Assembly: GCA_035649895.1 (NCBI GenBank)
Contig: DASRIS010000018.1
Span: 1-64,000 of the forward strand
DNA from: DASSUC01 sp035649895
GTDB lineage: Bacteria; Actinomycetota; Actinomycetes; Mycobacteriales; Micromonosporaceae
Direction of reading: 5' to 3'
DNA: 64,000 bases
In this document: piece after piece, positions 19,856-28,677 of the stretch
Layout of the letters: each line of letters starts with the position of its first letter
How positions within the stretch are numbered: position 1 is the stretch's first letter
Program-made: the position numbers and the translations under genes
Notes under the pieces: model-generated
Databases searched by the model: none
The model's input: only the letters and a program-made list of their open reading frames with translations
What the model was told of the DNA's origin: nothing

Positions 19856-21412
19856 ATGGACGTACCCGGCAACGCAGGCCAGAGCTATGCATGGCGCGCG
19901 CTCGATCTGTTCGAGAAGTACGGCGACGAGGAGGCGATCGTCTCCGGCAGTGACCGGGTCAGCTACACCGAGCTTCGCGCGGGCGTGCGGCAGATGGTGG
20001 ACAGTCTCCTGGCGCAGGGCCTAGGGCCGGGCAGCGCGATCGGGGTTCTGGTCGGCAACCCGTACGAGGCGCTCTACCTGCAGTTCGGCGCCCATCTGCT
20101 GGGCTGCCGTACCAGCTGGATCGCGTGGAACGCGCCCGAGGCGTACCAGGTCGACTTCCTTCGCCTGGCGCAGGTGGACGCGTTCGTCTATGACCCCCGC
20201 ATGCACGCGGCGCTGGGTGAGCGGGTGGCGCGGGCCGTGCCGGAGCTGCCCGCGTTCTGCCTCGGTCCGGGTGGGGTCGGGCCGGACCTGCTGGCAGCCG
20301 GTGCCGACGGCACCGTGGCCGAGCTGCCTGTGGTCACTACCGAGCCGGAGTCGCTGTTCCAGACCGGGGGCACCACCGGGCGGCCCAAGCTCGTCCACCA
20401 CGGACACTCGTTCTTCCAGTCCCTGCTGGCCCTCTCCGAGGCCTACCTGGCGGCCGGCGAGCCGCGCCTGCGCCACCTGGCGCTCACCGGCTTCTGGCAC
20501 GTCAGCGGCCAGGTGCCGGCGCTGATGACGCTCTTCACCGGTGGCACCTTCTACCCCGAGGAGTACTTCGACGCCGGTGACGTGCTCAGCGTCATCGAGC
20601 GGGAGCGGATCACCAGCGTGCTGTTCACGCCGCCGCTGTTCTACCTGGTGCTGGACCATCCCAAGCTCGCCGAGACCGACACCAGCAGCCTGGACATGGT
20701 CTCGGTCAGCGGGAGCGCGACGGCGCCGGCCCGGCTGGCCCAGGGGATCGAGCGGCTGGGCCCGGTGCTGCGCCTGACGTACGGGTCGACCGAGTCGGCG
20801 TTCATCACCGCCCTGCCGAGGCTGGGCAGCGAGCCGGGGCACGCCGCGCTGATGGGCTCGTGCGGCCAGCCGTACGGCGACATGCGCATCGAGATCCGTA
20901 ACGACGCGGGCGAGGTGCTGCCCCCCGGCGAGACCGGTGAGGTGTGGACGTCCGGCGGGCTCAACATGCTCGGGTACTGGGGTGATCCGGAGCTCACCGC
21001 GCAGACGCTGGTGGACGGCTGGATCCGCACCGGGGACGTCGGCTACCTCAACGCAGACGGCTACCTCTTCCTGGTCGACCGGGTCCGCGACATCATCATC
21101 ACCGGGTGGGGCTCCACCAACGTCTACTCGCGCCCGATCGAGGACGTCCTGCTCAGCCACCCGCACGTACGCGCCGCGGCGGTGGTCGGGGTGCCGGACG
21201 ACAAGTGGGGCGAGAAGATCCACGCGTTCGTGGTCCCGGCGCCGGATGCGCAGGTGACGCCGGAGGAGCTGCGCGAGCTCGTGGTGACCAAGCTCAACGC
21301 GAAGTGGTCGCCGCGGCAGGTGGAGCTCGTCGACGAGCTCCCGCTCACCAACGCCGGCAAGGTGGACAAGAAGGCGCTGCGCGCCGCCTACCTCGCCCGG
21401 ACGGGCGGGTAG
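19856..21412 (+). CDS. AMP-binding acyl-CoA synthetase/ligase
   Basis: This 518-residue ANL-superfamily enzyme activates a carboxylic acid with ATP and, in most relatives, transfers it to CoA. The P-loop-like motif is SLFQTGGTTGRPKLVHHGHS; further motifs are LTYGSTESAFI, GYWGDPE, DGWIRTGDVGYLNADGYLFL and the C-terminal catalytic lysine region PLTNAGKVDKKAL. The substrate cannot be read from sequence; medium- or long-chain acyl or aromatic acids are possible. The ATG at 19856 follows GAGGAG. It diverges from the mini-ORFs and converges on the MFS gene. Confidence 0.9.
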   Translation: MDVPGNAGQSYAWRALDLFEKYGDEEAIVSGSDRVSYTELRAGVRQMVDSLLAQGLGPGSAIGVLVGNPYEALYLQFGAHLLGCRTSWIAWNAPEAYQVDFLRLAQVDAFVYDPRMHAALGERVARAVPELPAFCLGPGGVGPDLLAAGADGTVAELPVVTTEPESLFQTGGTTGRPKLVHHGHSFFQSLLALSEAYLAAGEPRLRHLALTGFWHVSGQVPALMTLFTGGTFYPEEYFDAGDVLSVIERERITSVLFTPPLFYLVLDHPKLAETDTSSLDMVSVSGSATAPARLAQGIERLGPVLRLTYGSTESAFITALPRLGSEPGHAALMGSCGQPYGDMRIEIRNDAGEVLPPGETGEVWTSGGLNMLGYWGDPELTAQTLVDGWIRTGDVGYLNADGYLFLVDRVRDIIITGWGSTNVYSRPIEDVLLSHPHVRAAAVVGVPDDKWGEKIHAFVVPAPDAQVTPEELRELVVTKLNAKWSPRQVELVDELPLTNAGKVDKKALRAAYLARTGG

Positions 21413-21433
21413 CGGCAACCGGCTCGAGCGGGG

Positions 21434-21502
21434 TTGTGGGTGGTGGCTTGCGGCTGTGGCTTTGTGGGTGGTGGCTGTGGGTGGTGGCTGTGGGTGGTGG
21501 CT
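21434..21502 (+). repeat. G-rich tandem repeat (gtgggtggtggct)
   Basis: About four to five imperfect copies of gtgggtggtggct occupy the gap between the acyl-CoA synthetase and the MFS gene. Runs of GGG and GG could form a G-quadruplex. The tract ends directly at the stop codon area of the MFS gene (21509). Confidence 0.75.
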
Positions 21503-21508
21503 GACGGG

Positions 21509-22957
21509 TCACGGTGACCGGGCGGCCTGCCCGGCGCCCGAGGGCGCCGAGCTCGCCCCGGTGGCGGGCTCGGCCGGCGGCTCCCCGTCGATCCGCTGCC
21601 AGCTGCGGAACCGCGCCAGCGGGACCAGGGTCGCGCTGAAGTAGACCACGGCCGCGGCCACGAGCCCCGCGGTCAGGCCGAAGACGTCGACCGCCCAGCC
21701 GCCGCCCACCCCGCCGAGTGGCATGCCCCCGGTGGCGACCGCCCCGGCGAGCCCGAAGACCCGCGCCTGCAACGGCCGCGGGACCCGCTCGTAGAGCAGG
21801 GCACCGATGATCGGGTTGACGGTGGAGATGGCTGTTCCGGCCAGGAACGTGACCACGAGGACGACCGGTAGGTCCTGGCTCAGCAGGAGCACGAGGAACC
21901 GGGGCGCGCCACCGACCAGCCAGCCGACCGCGAGCGTCGGGAACCGGGGCAGCCTGGTCGCCAGCGCGGCGAAGGCGACGTTGCCGAGGATCGCCCCACC
22001 CGCGAAGGCGCCGTTCACCAGGCCGAGCGCGACGGCCGACCCCGCCACCTCGAACGCCCACAGCGGGATGAGCACCGAGCCCGCGGCCTGGTTGATGAGG
22101 TTGGTGAAGAACGGCACCATCACCAGCCCGAAGATGAGCCGGTCCCGCCGCAGGTACGAGTAGCCGCCGCGCAGCGCGGTCAGGTAGGGCTCCTTGGCCC
22201 GCTTCTCCGCGCCACCGGCGGCCCCACCGGCCACCTTCCCCCCACCGGCCACCTTCCCCTCACCGGCCGCCGTTCCCTTACCGGCCGTCTTCGCCTCACC
22301 GGCCGCTCCCGCTGGCTGCGCCGATGGCTCGTCCGGCACCTTGGCCACAGCCGCGACGATCAGCGCGCACACCGCGAACGTCACCGCGTTGAGCCAGATG
22401 ACCCACAACGGGCCGCGCCAGGCGATCAGGATGCCTCCGACCGACGCGCCGACCAGGGTGGCGGTGCGACTCATGCCGTCGTAGACCGCGGTGACCCGGG
22501 GCATCGGCGTGCCCGCCGCCTCGGCCAGTGGCTGGAGGATCACCCGCTTGCCCTGCACGCCGACCGCGTTGAGCGCGCCGACCACCGCGACCATCACCAC
22601 GAGCAGCCAGAACTCGCCCTGGCCCAGGGCGATCACGACCAGGGCGGCTGCCGCGAACAGGTCCGCCGCGATCGACACCCGCCGGTAGCCGAGCCAGTCG
22701 ACCAGAGGCGCGCCGAACATGCTCGCCACCACGAACGCCAGCGCCGACGAACCGCCGACAACGCCCATCTTGGTCGGGCTGTCAGTGGTTACCAGCACCA
22801 GCCACGGAATGGCGACCGACGCCGTACGGGTGCCGATGGTCGATATCCCCTCGGCGGCGACCAGCCCGACCAGCCCGGCCCGGCGGCGGGGTACGGAACC
22901 GGTGGCTGGCGCAGATCCGTCGATGCGAGCACGATACCGGCGCGCCTGGGGGCCCAA
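21509..22957 (-). CDS. MFS transporter
   Basis: This protein of about 482 residues has twelve hydrophobic helices in two halves: VGLVAAEGISTIGTRTASVA, MGVVGGSSALAFVVASMFGA and LVDWLGYRRVSIAADL (MFS motif A-like), then a central cytoplasmic loop of repeated Lys/Gly/Ala units (KTAGKGTAAGEGKVAGGGK), then the second half. It resembles MFS exporters of the DHA/enterobactin-exporter type; the substrate is unknown. The start is uncertain: TTG 22957 is the only in-frame codon before the first helix, and it directly follows a strong hairpin. It points towards the acyl-CoA synthetase. Confidence 0.85.
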   Translation of the reverse strand: MGPQARRYRARIDGSAPATGSVPRRRAGLVGLVAAEGISTIGTRTASVAIPWLVLVTTDSPTKMGVVGGSSALAFVVASMFGAPLVDWLGYRRVSIAADLFAAAALVVIALGQGEFWLLVVMVAVVGALNAVGVQGKRVILQPLAEAAGTPMPRVTAVYDGMSRTATLVGASVGGILIAWRGPLWVIWLNAVTFAVCALIVAAVAKVPDEPSAQPAGAAGEAKTAGKGTAAGEGKVAGGGKVAGGAAGGAEKRAKEPYLTALRGGYSYLRRDRLIFGLVMVPFFTNLINQAAGSVLIPLWAFEVAGSAVALGLVNGAFAGGAILGNVAFAALATRLPRFPTLAVGWLVGGAPRFLVLLLSQDLPVVLVVTFLAGTAISTVNPIIGALLYERVPRPLQARVFGLAGAVATGGMPLGGVGGGWAVDVFGLTAGLVAAAVVYFSATLVPLARFRSWQRIDGEPPAEPATGASSAPSGAGQAARSP

Positions 22958-22958
22958 C

Positions 22959-22988
22959 CACCCTCGCCGACGAAGGTCGGCGAGGGTG
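22959..22988. terminator. Perfect hairpin abutting the MFS start
   Basis: caccctcgccgac pairs fully with gtcggcgagggtg around loop gaag. It lies about 100 nt past the end of the acyl-CoA dehydrogenase and only 2 nt before the TTG proposed for the MFS gene. It may terminate the upstream transcript, or it may cover the MFS ribosome site. Confidence 0.75.
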
Positions 22989-23001
22989 ACAACCGGCGGC
23001 C

Positions 23002-23107
23002 GTCAGGTGCTGGGCGGGGTCGTCGTCAGGTGCTGGGCGGGCCGTCAGGCCCTGGCGGGATGGTCGTCAGCTGCTGGGTGGGATGGTCGTCAGCTGCTGG
23101 GTGGGAT
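23002..23107 (-). repeat. Tandem repeats of the acyl-CoA dehydrogenase 3' end
   Basis: On the minus strand atcccacccagcagctga (the last codons and stop of the gene) recurs with cgacc spacers: one further exact copy, then degenerate copies cgccagggcctga and cccagcacctga (twice). Each copy keeps a TGA. The gene's own stop is the first unit. Confidence 0.85.
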
Positions 23108-25042
23108 CCGGCGGCGTACGTCCGGCACGGTGGCCGGGCCGGGCTGCCACGGGGCGACCCAGCCGCCGGTGGCCTTCGGCACCAGGATCCCGTCCTCGAG
23201 GAACCGGTACCGGCCGTCGACCACCCGGCGGGCGGCGGCCACGTCGACCGAGTCGGTGTTCTCCCACAAGCCGTCGAACAGCCGCTCGGCGCGCAGCCGC
23301 GCCTGCTGGCAGAACAGGTCGGCCAGCTCAACGCCCTCCGGCCGGCTGTCGCGCTCGGCCCGGGCCCGCACGCAGGCCGCGCTCATGGCGAACAGCTCCG
23401 CGCCGATGTCCACGATCCGGGCCAGGAACCCCTGCTTGCGCTCCAGCCGCCCCTGCCAGCGGGACATGCCGTAGAACGTGGACCGGGCGAGCTTGCGGGA
23501 GGCCCGCTCGACGTACCGCAGGTGTCGGGCGAGCGAGCCGAAGTCGCCGTACCCGGTGGGTAGCTGGCCCCGCCCCGCGACCAGGGTGGGCAGCCAGCGG
23601 GCGTAGAACGCGCCGGCCTTGGCCCCGGCCCGGGCCTTGCGGCCGAGCTTGGCGTCCGGGTCGATGATGTCGCCGGCCACGGACAGGTGGGCGTCGACCG
23701 CCTCCCGGGCGATGAACAGGTGCATGATCTCGGTGGAGCCTTCGAAGATCCGGTTGATCCGCAGGTCCCGCAGGATCTGCTCGGCGGGGACCGCACGCTC
23801 CCCGCGGGCGGCGAGGGAGTCGGCGGTCTCGAAGCCCCGGCCGCCCCGGATCTGGATCAGCTCGTCAGCCAGCGTCCAGGCCATCTCCGAGGCGTAGAGC
23901 TTGACCAGCGCCGCCTCGATCCGGATGTCGTTGGTGTTGTCGTCCGCGAGCATGCAGCACAGGTCGAGCATCGCCTCCATGCCGTACGTGGTGGCGGCGA
24001 TGAGCGCGACCTTCTTGGCCACGGCCTCGTGCTGGGCCACCGGCCGGCCCCACTGCACCCGCTCCGCGGCCCACTCGCGGGCCACGTTCAGGCACCACTT
24101 GCCCGCGCCGATGCACATCGCGGGCAGCGACAGCCGGCCGGTGTTGAGCGTGGTCAGCGCGATCTTCAGGCCCTGGCCCTCGCCGCCGATCACGTTCTCG
24201 GCCGGCACGATGACGTCGGTGAACCGGGTCACGCTGTTCTCCAGGCCGCGCAGGCCGAGGAACTCGTTGCGCCGCTCGATGGTCACCCCGGGCGCGTCGC
24301 CCTCGACCACGAACGCGGTGATCCCCCCGCGGTGCCCCTCGGACCTGGGCACCTGCGCCATCACGACCAGCAGCGTGGCGACCGTGCCGTTGGTGGCCCA
24401 CAGCTTTACGCCGTTGAGCTTGTACCCGCTGCCGTCCGGCAGTGGCTCGGCGGTGGTGCGCAGTCGGGCCGGGTCGGACCCCACGTCTGACTCGGTGAGC
24501 AGGAACGCGGACACCTCACCGGCGGCCAGCCGGGGCAGGAACTTCTGCTTCTGCTCGGGCGTGCCGAAGATCTTCAGCGGCTGCGGCACGCCGATCGACT
24601 GGTGCGCGGAGAGCAGCGCGCTGACCGCCGGGTTGGCCGAGCCGACCAGCGTGAGCGCCTTGCAGTAGTAGAGGTTGGACAGGCCGAGGCCGCCGTACTG
24701 CTCGTCGATCTTCATGCCGAAGGCGCCCAGCCCGGCCAGGCCCTGGAACACCTCGTCGGGGATGCGGGCGTCCCGCTCGATCTGCGCGCCGTCGACCTCG
24801 GACTCCAGGTACGCCCGAAGCTTGCTGATGAAGGCGTCGGCCTTTGCCGTCTGCGCCGGGTCCGGCTGCGGCCAGGGGTTGATCAGGTCGAGCCGGAACC
24901 GCCCCAGGAACAGCTCCTTGCCGAAGCTGGGCTTGCGCCACTCGCGCTCCCGGGCCGCCTCGGCGACCTGCCGGGCCTGCTTCTCGCTGACTCGCGCGCC
25001 GCGGTCCTCCACCGCGGGTCGGCTGCTCTGCGTGGTGGTCAC
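23090..25042 (-). CDS. Acyl-CoA dehydrogenase, long form
   Basis: This 650-residue flavoprotein has the acyl-CoA dehydrogenase fold plus about 200 extra C-terminal residues, as in very-long-chain-type or mycobacterial FadE enzymes. Motifs: AFLLTESDVGSDPARLRTTA, GYKLNGVKLWATNG (FAD/substrate site), QWGRPVAQHEAVAKKVA and the LRINRIFEGSTEIMHLFIAR catalytic Glu region. It oxidises acyl-CoA to enoyl-CoA in the cytoplasm. The GTG at 25042 has GGGGAG upstream. It may serve the same lipid pathway as the nearby acyl-CoA synthetase, but they are on opposite strands. Confidence 0.92.
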   Translation of the reverse strand: MTTTQSSRPAVEDRGARVSEKQARQVAEAAREREWRKPSFGKELFLGRFRLDLINPWPQPDPAQTAKADAFISKLRAYLESEVDGAQIERDARIPDEVFQGLAGLGAFGMKIDEQYGGLGLSNLYYCKALTLVGSANPAVSALLSAHQSIGVPQPLKIFGTPEQKQKFLPRLAAGEVSAFLLTESDVGSDPARLRTTAEPLPDGSGYKLNGVKLWATNGTVATLLVVMAQVPRSEGHRGGITAFVVEGDAPGVTIERRNEFLGLRGLENSVTRFTDVIVPAENVIGGEGQGLKIALTTLNTGRLSLPAMCIGAGKWCLNVAREWAAERVQWGRPVAQHEAVAKKVALIAATTYGMEAMLDLCCMLADDNTNDIRIEAALVKLYASEMAWTLADELIQIRGGRGFETADSLAARGERAVPAEQILRDLRINRIFEGSTEIMHLFIAREAVDAHLSVAGDIIDPDAKLGRKARAGAKAGAFYARWLPTLVAGRGQLPTGYGDFGSLARHLRYVERASRKLARSTFYGMSRWQGRLERKQGFLARIVDIGAELFAMSAACVRARAERDSRPEGVELADLFCQQARLRAERLFDGLWENTDSVDVAAARRVVDGRYRFLEDGILVPKATGGWVAPWQPGPATVPDVRRRIPPSS

Positions 25043-25164
25043 GGCTCCCCCTCGACCTGGGTACGGCTCACCGAAGCCCGGCTCGCCGAAGCTGGTTGAG
25101 GCAAGGTTACCGGCTGTTGTTACCCGGCGGTAGGTTTCCGCTCGCGCGCGTTACCCGCCGGCCG

Positions 25165-25713
25165 TCAGAGGCCCTCGTCACCGTCGTCATCGGTGCGCCG
25201 CGCCAGCGGAAGGACGAACCACAGCAGCACGAACCAGACCGCCGTGGCCGCGCCGACGATGACCCCCCCGGTCCGCCCCACCACCACGTCCGCCACGAGC
25301 AGCACCGAGCCGACCATCGCCACCAGCAGGAACGCCAGCCCGCTGGAGGCCATCCGGTGCGCCGAGCGCACCAGCTCGGGCTTGCGTCCCTGCCGGAACA
25401 GCATCCGGTGGTACGCCACCGGAGCGATGATCAAGGCGGCTGCGCCGGCGGCGGCCAGCAGCGCCACCATGTACGTGGTCCGGTCGAAGTCGTCGACGTC
25501 CTGGAACCGGTTGGTGAACGCCAGCGTGAGCAGGAACGCGAAGAGGATCTGGATGCCCGTCTGCGCGACCCGCAGCTCCTGCAGCAGGTCGGTGAAGTTG
25601 CGGTTCAGCCGTTCGGCCTCGGTCTCATCGCTGTCTCCGTTGTCGCCGTTGCCGTTCGGGCCCACGCCCGCCTGTCCTCCGGTGCCCGCCCGCTTCGCCG
25701 TCTCAGCCGCCAT
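25165..25713 (-). CDS. DUF6328-like four-helix membrane protein
   Basis: This 182-residue protein has a polar N-terminus, a conserved-looking helix RLNRNFTDLLQELRVAQTGIQ, then four hydrophobic segments (ILFAFLLTLAFTNRF, MVALLAAAGAAALIIAPVAY, GLAFLLVAMVGSVLLVADVV, VIVGAATAVWFVLLWFVLPL). The helix plus four-segment layout matches actinobacterial DUF6328 proteins of unknown function. It ends with an acidic tail. The start at 25713 is supported by the lack of a better one. Confidence 0.75.
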   Translation of the reverse strand: MAAETAKRAGTGGQAGVGPNGNGDNGDSDETEAERLNRNFTDLLQELRVAQTGIQILFAFLLTLAFTNRFQDVDDFDRTTYMVALLAAAGAAALIIAPVAYHRMLFRQGRKPELVRSAHRMASSGLAFLLVAMVGSVLLVADVVVGRTGGVIVGAATAVWFVLLWFVLPLARRTDDDGDEGL

Positions 25714-25722
25714 CGCCGCGAG

Positions 25723-25820
25723 TTTCCCGCAACGGCGCCGCCCGAAACGTCGGCCGCTCTCCGCAACGGCTCCGCGCGAGACGTCACGTCGCTTTCCCGC
25801 ACGGCTCCGCGCGAGACGTC
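25723..25820 (-). repeat. Three 28-29-bp repeats starting at a stop codon
   Basis: Copies at 25723-25751, 25757-25785 and 25793-25820 share the + strand core ccgcaacggctccgcgcgag followed by acgtc. The stop codon (minus-strand TGA, 25821-25819) of the hydrolase gene joins onto the last copy, and TGACGTC recurs at the next unit. The CCGCACGG core resembles the repeat at 13225. Confidence 0.85.
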
Positions 25821-26658
25821 AGGCCGTGCCGGCCCGGGCGAGCACCGCCTCGGCCACCGCGTCCGGCGCCACATCGGTCAGCCAGTGACCGGCCCCGGCC
25901 AGCGGCACGAACAGGTAGTCACCGGTCACATGGGCCGCGCAGTCGTACGCGGCGGACTCGGCCACCGCCGCGTCGTCATCACCCCAGACGTAGGTGGTGG
26001 GCAGCGGCACCGGACCCAGCCCCTCGGCGTCGGCCAGGGATACCGCCCGGGACCAGGCCAGCGCCGCGGTCAGCGCGCCGGGCTCCAGCAACGGCCGGAC
26101 ATACCCCTCGACCAGGGTCGGGTCGAGCCCCACGAAGATCCCCCGCAGCCGCCGGGCGTCCTCAGCCAGCAGCACCTGCTCCGCCTTGCCGGGGATCCGG
26201 AACAGCTGCAGGTAGGCCGCCCGCTCCTGCTGCTGCGGGTCGGTGGCGATGGCCCGCGCGTAGGCGCGCGGGTGCGGCAGGGACAGGGCGGTGAGGGTAC
26301 GGACCCGGTGCGGATGCTTCGCGGCCAGGTGCCAGCCGACGATGGCGCCCCAGTCGTGGCCGACCACGTGCGCGGTCTCGATGTCCAACGTGGACAGCAG
26401 AGCCAGCGCGTCCGCCACGCACTCATCCATCCGGTACGCGTCCACGTCAGCCGGCCGCGCACCGGGAGAGTAGCCGCGCTGGTCCGGTGCGACCGTGCGC
26501 AGGCCGGCGGCGTGCAGCGCCGGTGCGACCGCGCGCCACTGCCCCGAGTGCTGCGGGAAGCCGTGCAGCAGCAGGACCGGAGCACCGTCCTGCGGCCCCC
26601 CGACCCGTACGTCGAAGGTCAGCCCGCGCGCGGCGACCTGCCGCGTCCCGTCCGGCAT
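25819..26658 (-). CDS. Alpha/beta hydrolase, epoxide hydrolase-like
   Basis: This 279-residue protein has oxyanion-hole region LLLHGFPQHSGQWRAVAP, DQRGYSPGARPADVDAY and nucleophile elbow VVGHDWGAIVGWHLAAKHP with Asp as the nucleophile, and the catalytic His in AGAGHWLTDVAP. An Asp nucleophile points to epoxide hydrolase or haloalkane dehalogenase rather than a Ser esterase. The substrate is unknown. ATG 26658 lies 2 nt after the stop of the TIGR03943 gene, so it is the last gene of that operon. Confidence 0.9.
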   Translation of the reverse strand: MPDGTRQVAARGLTFDVRVGGPQDGAPVLLLHGFPQHSGQWRAVAPALHAAGLRTVAPDQRGYSPGARPADVDAYRMDECVADALALLSTLDIETAHVVGHDWGAIVGWHLAAKHPHRVRTLTALSLPHPRAYARAIATDPQQQERAAYLQLFRIPGKAEQVLLAEDARRLRGIFVGLDPTLVEGYVRPLLEPGALTAALAWSRAVSLADAEGLGPVPLPTTYVWGDDDAAVAESAAYDCAAHVTGDYLFVPLAGAGHWLTDVAPDAVAEAVLARAGTA

Positions 26659-26660
26659 GG

Positions 26661-27479
26661 CTAGCCCTCGTACTGCCGTTTGGGCGGCGGCACCTCGCGC
26701 CACTCGGCCACGGTGAGGAACGGGATGGTCTCCCCGTTGACCGTGTCGGAGATCGTCCGTGCGGTGTACGTGCCGACCACCTCCACCCAGGTGTCGGCCG
26801 GCAGGCCGGCGGGCACGTTCCCAGTCATGCCGATCTTGATGGGCCGGGCGTCCGCGGCGCAGCAGGACAGGATCATCCGGGCCAGGTACGGCTCCCCTTC
26901 GGGGCCGGTGAGCACGAATCCGGTGAGCTGGACCCGCCGCGACCCGATCGACAGCCCCTTGTCGAAGACGGCGCGGGACGCGTAGTCCAGCACGCTGATC
27001 TTCGCGGGGTCACCCCCGGGCAACGGTGGGAAGTCGGAGACCTGCTGGCTGCCGAGGGCGGTGCCGGCCTGGCCGGCGGCGTAGGAGCCGAGCGCCGGCG
27101 GGGCCACCAGCAGCAGGCCGAGCACGGGCAGGATCAGCAGCCACGCCACCCGCGGCTCACGATGGGAGTGCTCCGGCTCGGGCCGGGAGTGCCCCGGCTC
27201 GGCGCGCGGGTGCCCTGGCCCCGGCTCGGCGCGCGGGTGCCCGGGTCCGGTGTGGGGATGCTCTGTCTCGGGCTGGTCCGGGGCGAGGGTGGCGGCAGCG
27301 GCCGGGCGCAGGTCGTACCAGAGGGTCATCACCGCAGCGGCGACCAGCATCAGCGCGGCGGCGATGAGGAACGGCCGCAGCCCCTCCTTCACGTACCGCA
27401 GGTAGAGGTCGGTGAGGCTGGCCTTGAGCACGGCGCCGCCCAGGAGCAGCAGCACCACCGCCTGGCCCTGACGGTTCAC
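26661..27479 (-). CDS. TIGR03943-like putative permease partner with His-rich linker
   Basis: This 272-residue protein has two N-terminal hydrophobic helices (AVVLLLLGGAVLKASLTDLY, FLIAAALMLVAAAVMTLWY). A linker of repeated GHPRAEPG/HSRPEPEHSH units with many His residues follows, then a third helix (AWLLILPVLGLLLVAPPALG) and an outer domain with RMILSCCAADARPIKIGM. This family always pairs with a DUF318/UPF0718 permease, as here (GTGA overlap). The CCxAD motif and His linker suggest metal binding. Transported substrate unknown. Confidence 0.85.
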   Translation of the reverse strand: MNRQGQAVVLLLLGGAVLKASLTDLYLRYVKEGLRPFLIAAALMLVAAAVMTLWYDLRPAAAATLAPDQPETEHPHTGPGHPRAEPGPGHPRAEPGHSRPEPEHSHREPRVAWLLILPVLGLLLVAPPALGSYAAGQAGTALGSQQVSDFPPLPGGDPAKISVLDYASRAVFDKGLSIGSRRVQLTGFVLTGPEGEPYLARMILSCCAADARPIKIGMTGNVPAGLPADTWVEVVGTYTARTISDTVNGETIPFLTVAEWREVPPPKRQYEG

Positions 27480-28510
27480 AGCAGCACCCCTCCGACGGCC
27501 ACCGACACCAGCACGGCGACGGCGAACGTGGCCGGCGCGAACCGCGCCGCGAAGCGCCGCCCGAACACGCCGGTCTGCATCGAGATGAGCTTCAGGTCGA
27601 CCATCGGGCCGACCACCAGGAAGGCCAGCCGCGACGTGAGCGAGAACTGCGACAGCGAGGCGGCGACGAACGCGTCCGCCTCGGAGCAGATCGACAGCAG
27701 TACGGCGAGCAGCGCCAGCGCCAGCACGGACAGCACCGGGCTCTGCGCAAGCGAGGACAGCCAGCGCTCCGGCACGAGCACGTTGATGAACGCCGCCGCC
27801 ATCGCGCCGAGCACCAGGAACCCGCCGGCGTGCCCGATATCGTGGCGCACCGCGGACCAGAACGCCCGCCCGCGGGACGCGTCGTCCAGGTCCGGCCGGT
27901 GCGGCAGGCGGATCCAGTCGGTGCGGCCCAGCCGCAGCCAAAGCCAGCCCATGACCACAGCGACGACCAGGCTGGCGCCGCCGCGGGCGACCACCATCTC
28001 CGGGTTGTTCGGGAAGGCCACGGCCGTGGCGGTCAGCACGACCGGGTTGACCGCCGGCGCGGCGAGCAGGAATGCCAGCGCAGCCGCGGGGGTCACGCCG
28101 CGGCGCATCAGCGAGCCGGCGATCGGCACCGCCCCGCACTCACACCCCGGCAGCACCACCCCGGCGCAGCCGGCGACCGGCACCGCGAGCGCTGGATGGC
28201 GTGGCAGGGCCCTGGCCCAGAACGAGCGGGGCACGAACACCGCGATAGCGGCCGACAGGGCTACGCCGAAGACGAGGAAGGGGGTTGCCTGCACCATGAT
28301 CGAGACGAAGACCGTGGTCCAGGTCGCCAGCCGCGGGTCGGAGATGGCACCGGCGATCGTCCCGCGGAAGACCACCAGCAGCACCAGCAGGACGGCGAGG
28401 ACCTCGACCGAGCCGATCCGGTCGCCAAAGAGACGACCCCGCTGCGGTGGCGGGGCCTTGCTCGTATCCCCCGGGCCGGGTGGGGCCGGCGACGGGGCAA
28501 CGGCGGTCAC
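27476..28510 (-). CDS. UPF0718/DUF318-family permease
   Basis: This 344-residue membrane protein has about eight helices. It contains the paired motifs GVVLPGCECGAVPIAGSLMRRG and LSICSEADAFVAASL, with conserved Cys/Glu residues characteristic of the permease family. It is the first gene of a three-gene unit (permease, TIGR03943 partner, hydrolase). The Cys-rich inner motifs and the partner's His-rich linker suggest a soft-metal or thiol-related substrate; that is inference. The start GTG at 28510 faces the TPP riboswitch on the other strand. Confidence 0.88.
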   Translation of the reverse strand: MTAVAPSPAPPGPGDTSKAPPPQRGRLFGDRIGSVEVLAVLLVLLVVFRGTIAGAISDPRLATWTTVFVSIMVQATPFLVFGVALSAAIAVFVPRSFWARALPRHPALAVPVAGCAGVVLPGCECGAVPIAGSLMRRGVTPAAALAFLLAAPAVNPVVLTATAVAFPNNPEMVVARGGASLVVAVVMGWLWLRLGRTDWIRLPHRPDLDDASRGRAFWSAVRHDIGHAGGFLVLGAMAAAFINVLVPERWLSSLAQSPVLSVLALALLAVLLSICSEADAFVAASLSQFSLTSRLAFLVVGPMVDLKLISMQTGVFGRRFAARFAPATFAVAVLVSVAVGGVLL

Positions 28511-28570
28511 ACGCAGAGGCTACCGTGGTCGGGCACAGGGCAGAAATGTTAGCGTCTGCGCAACAACTTC

Positions 28571-28677
<107 letters not shown>

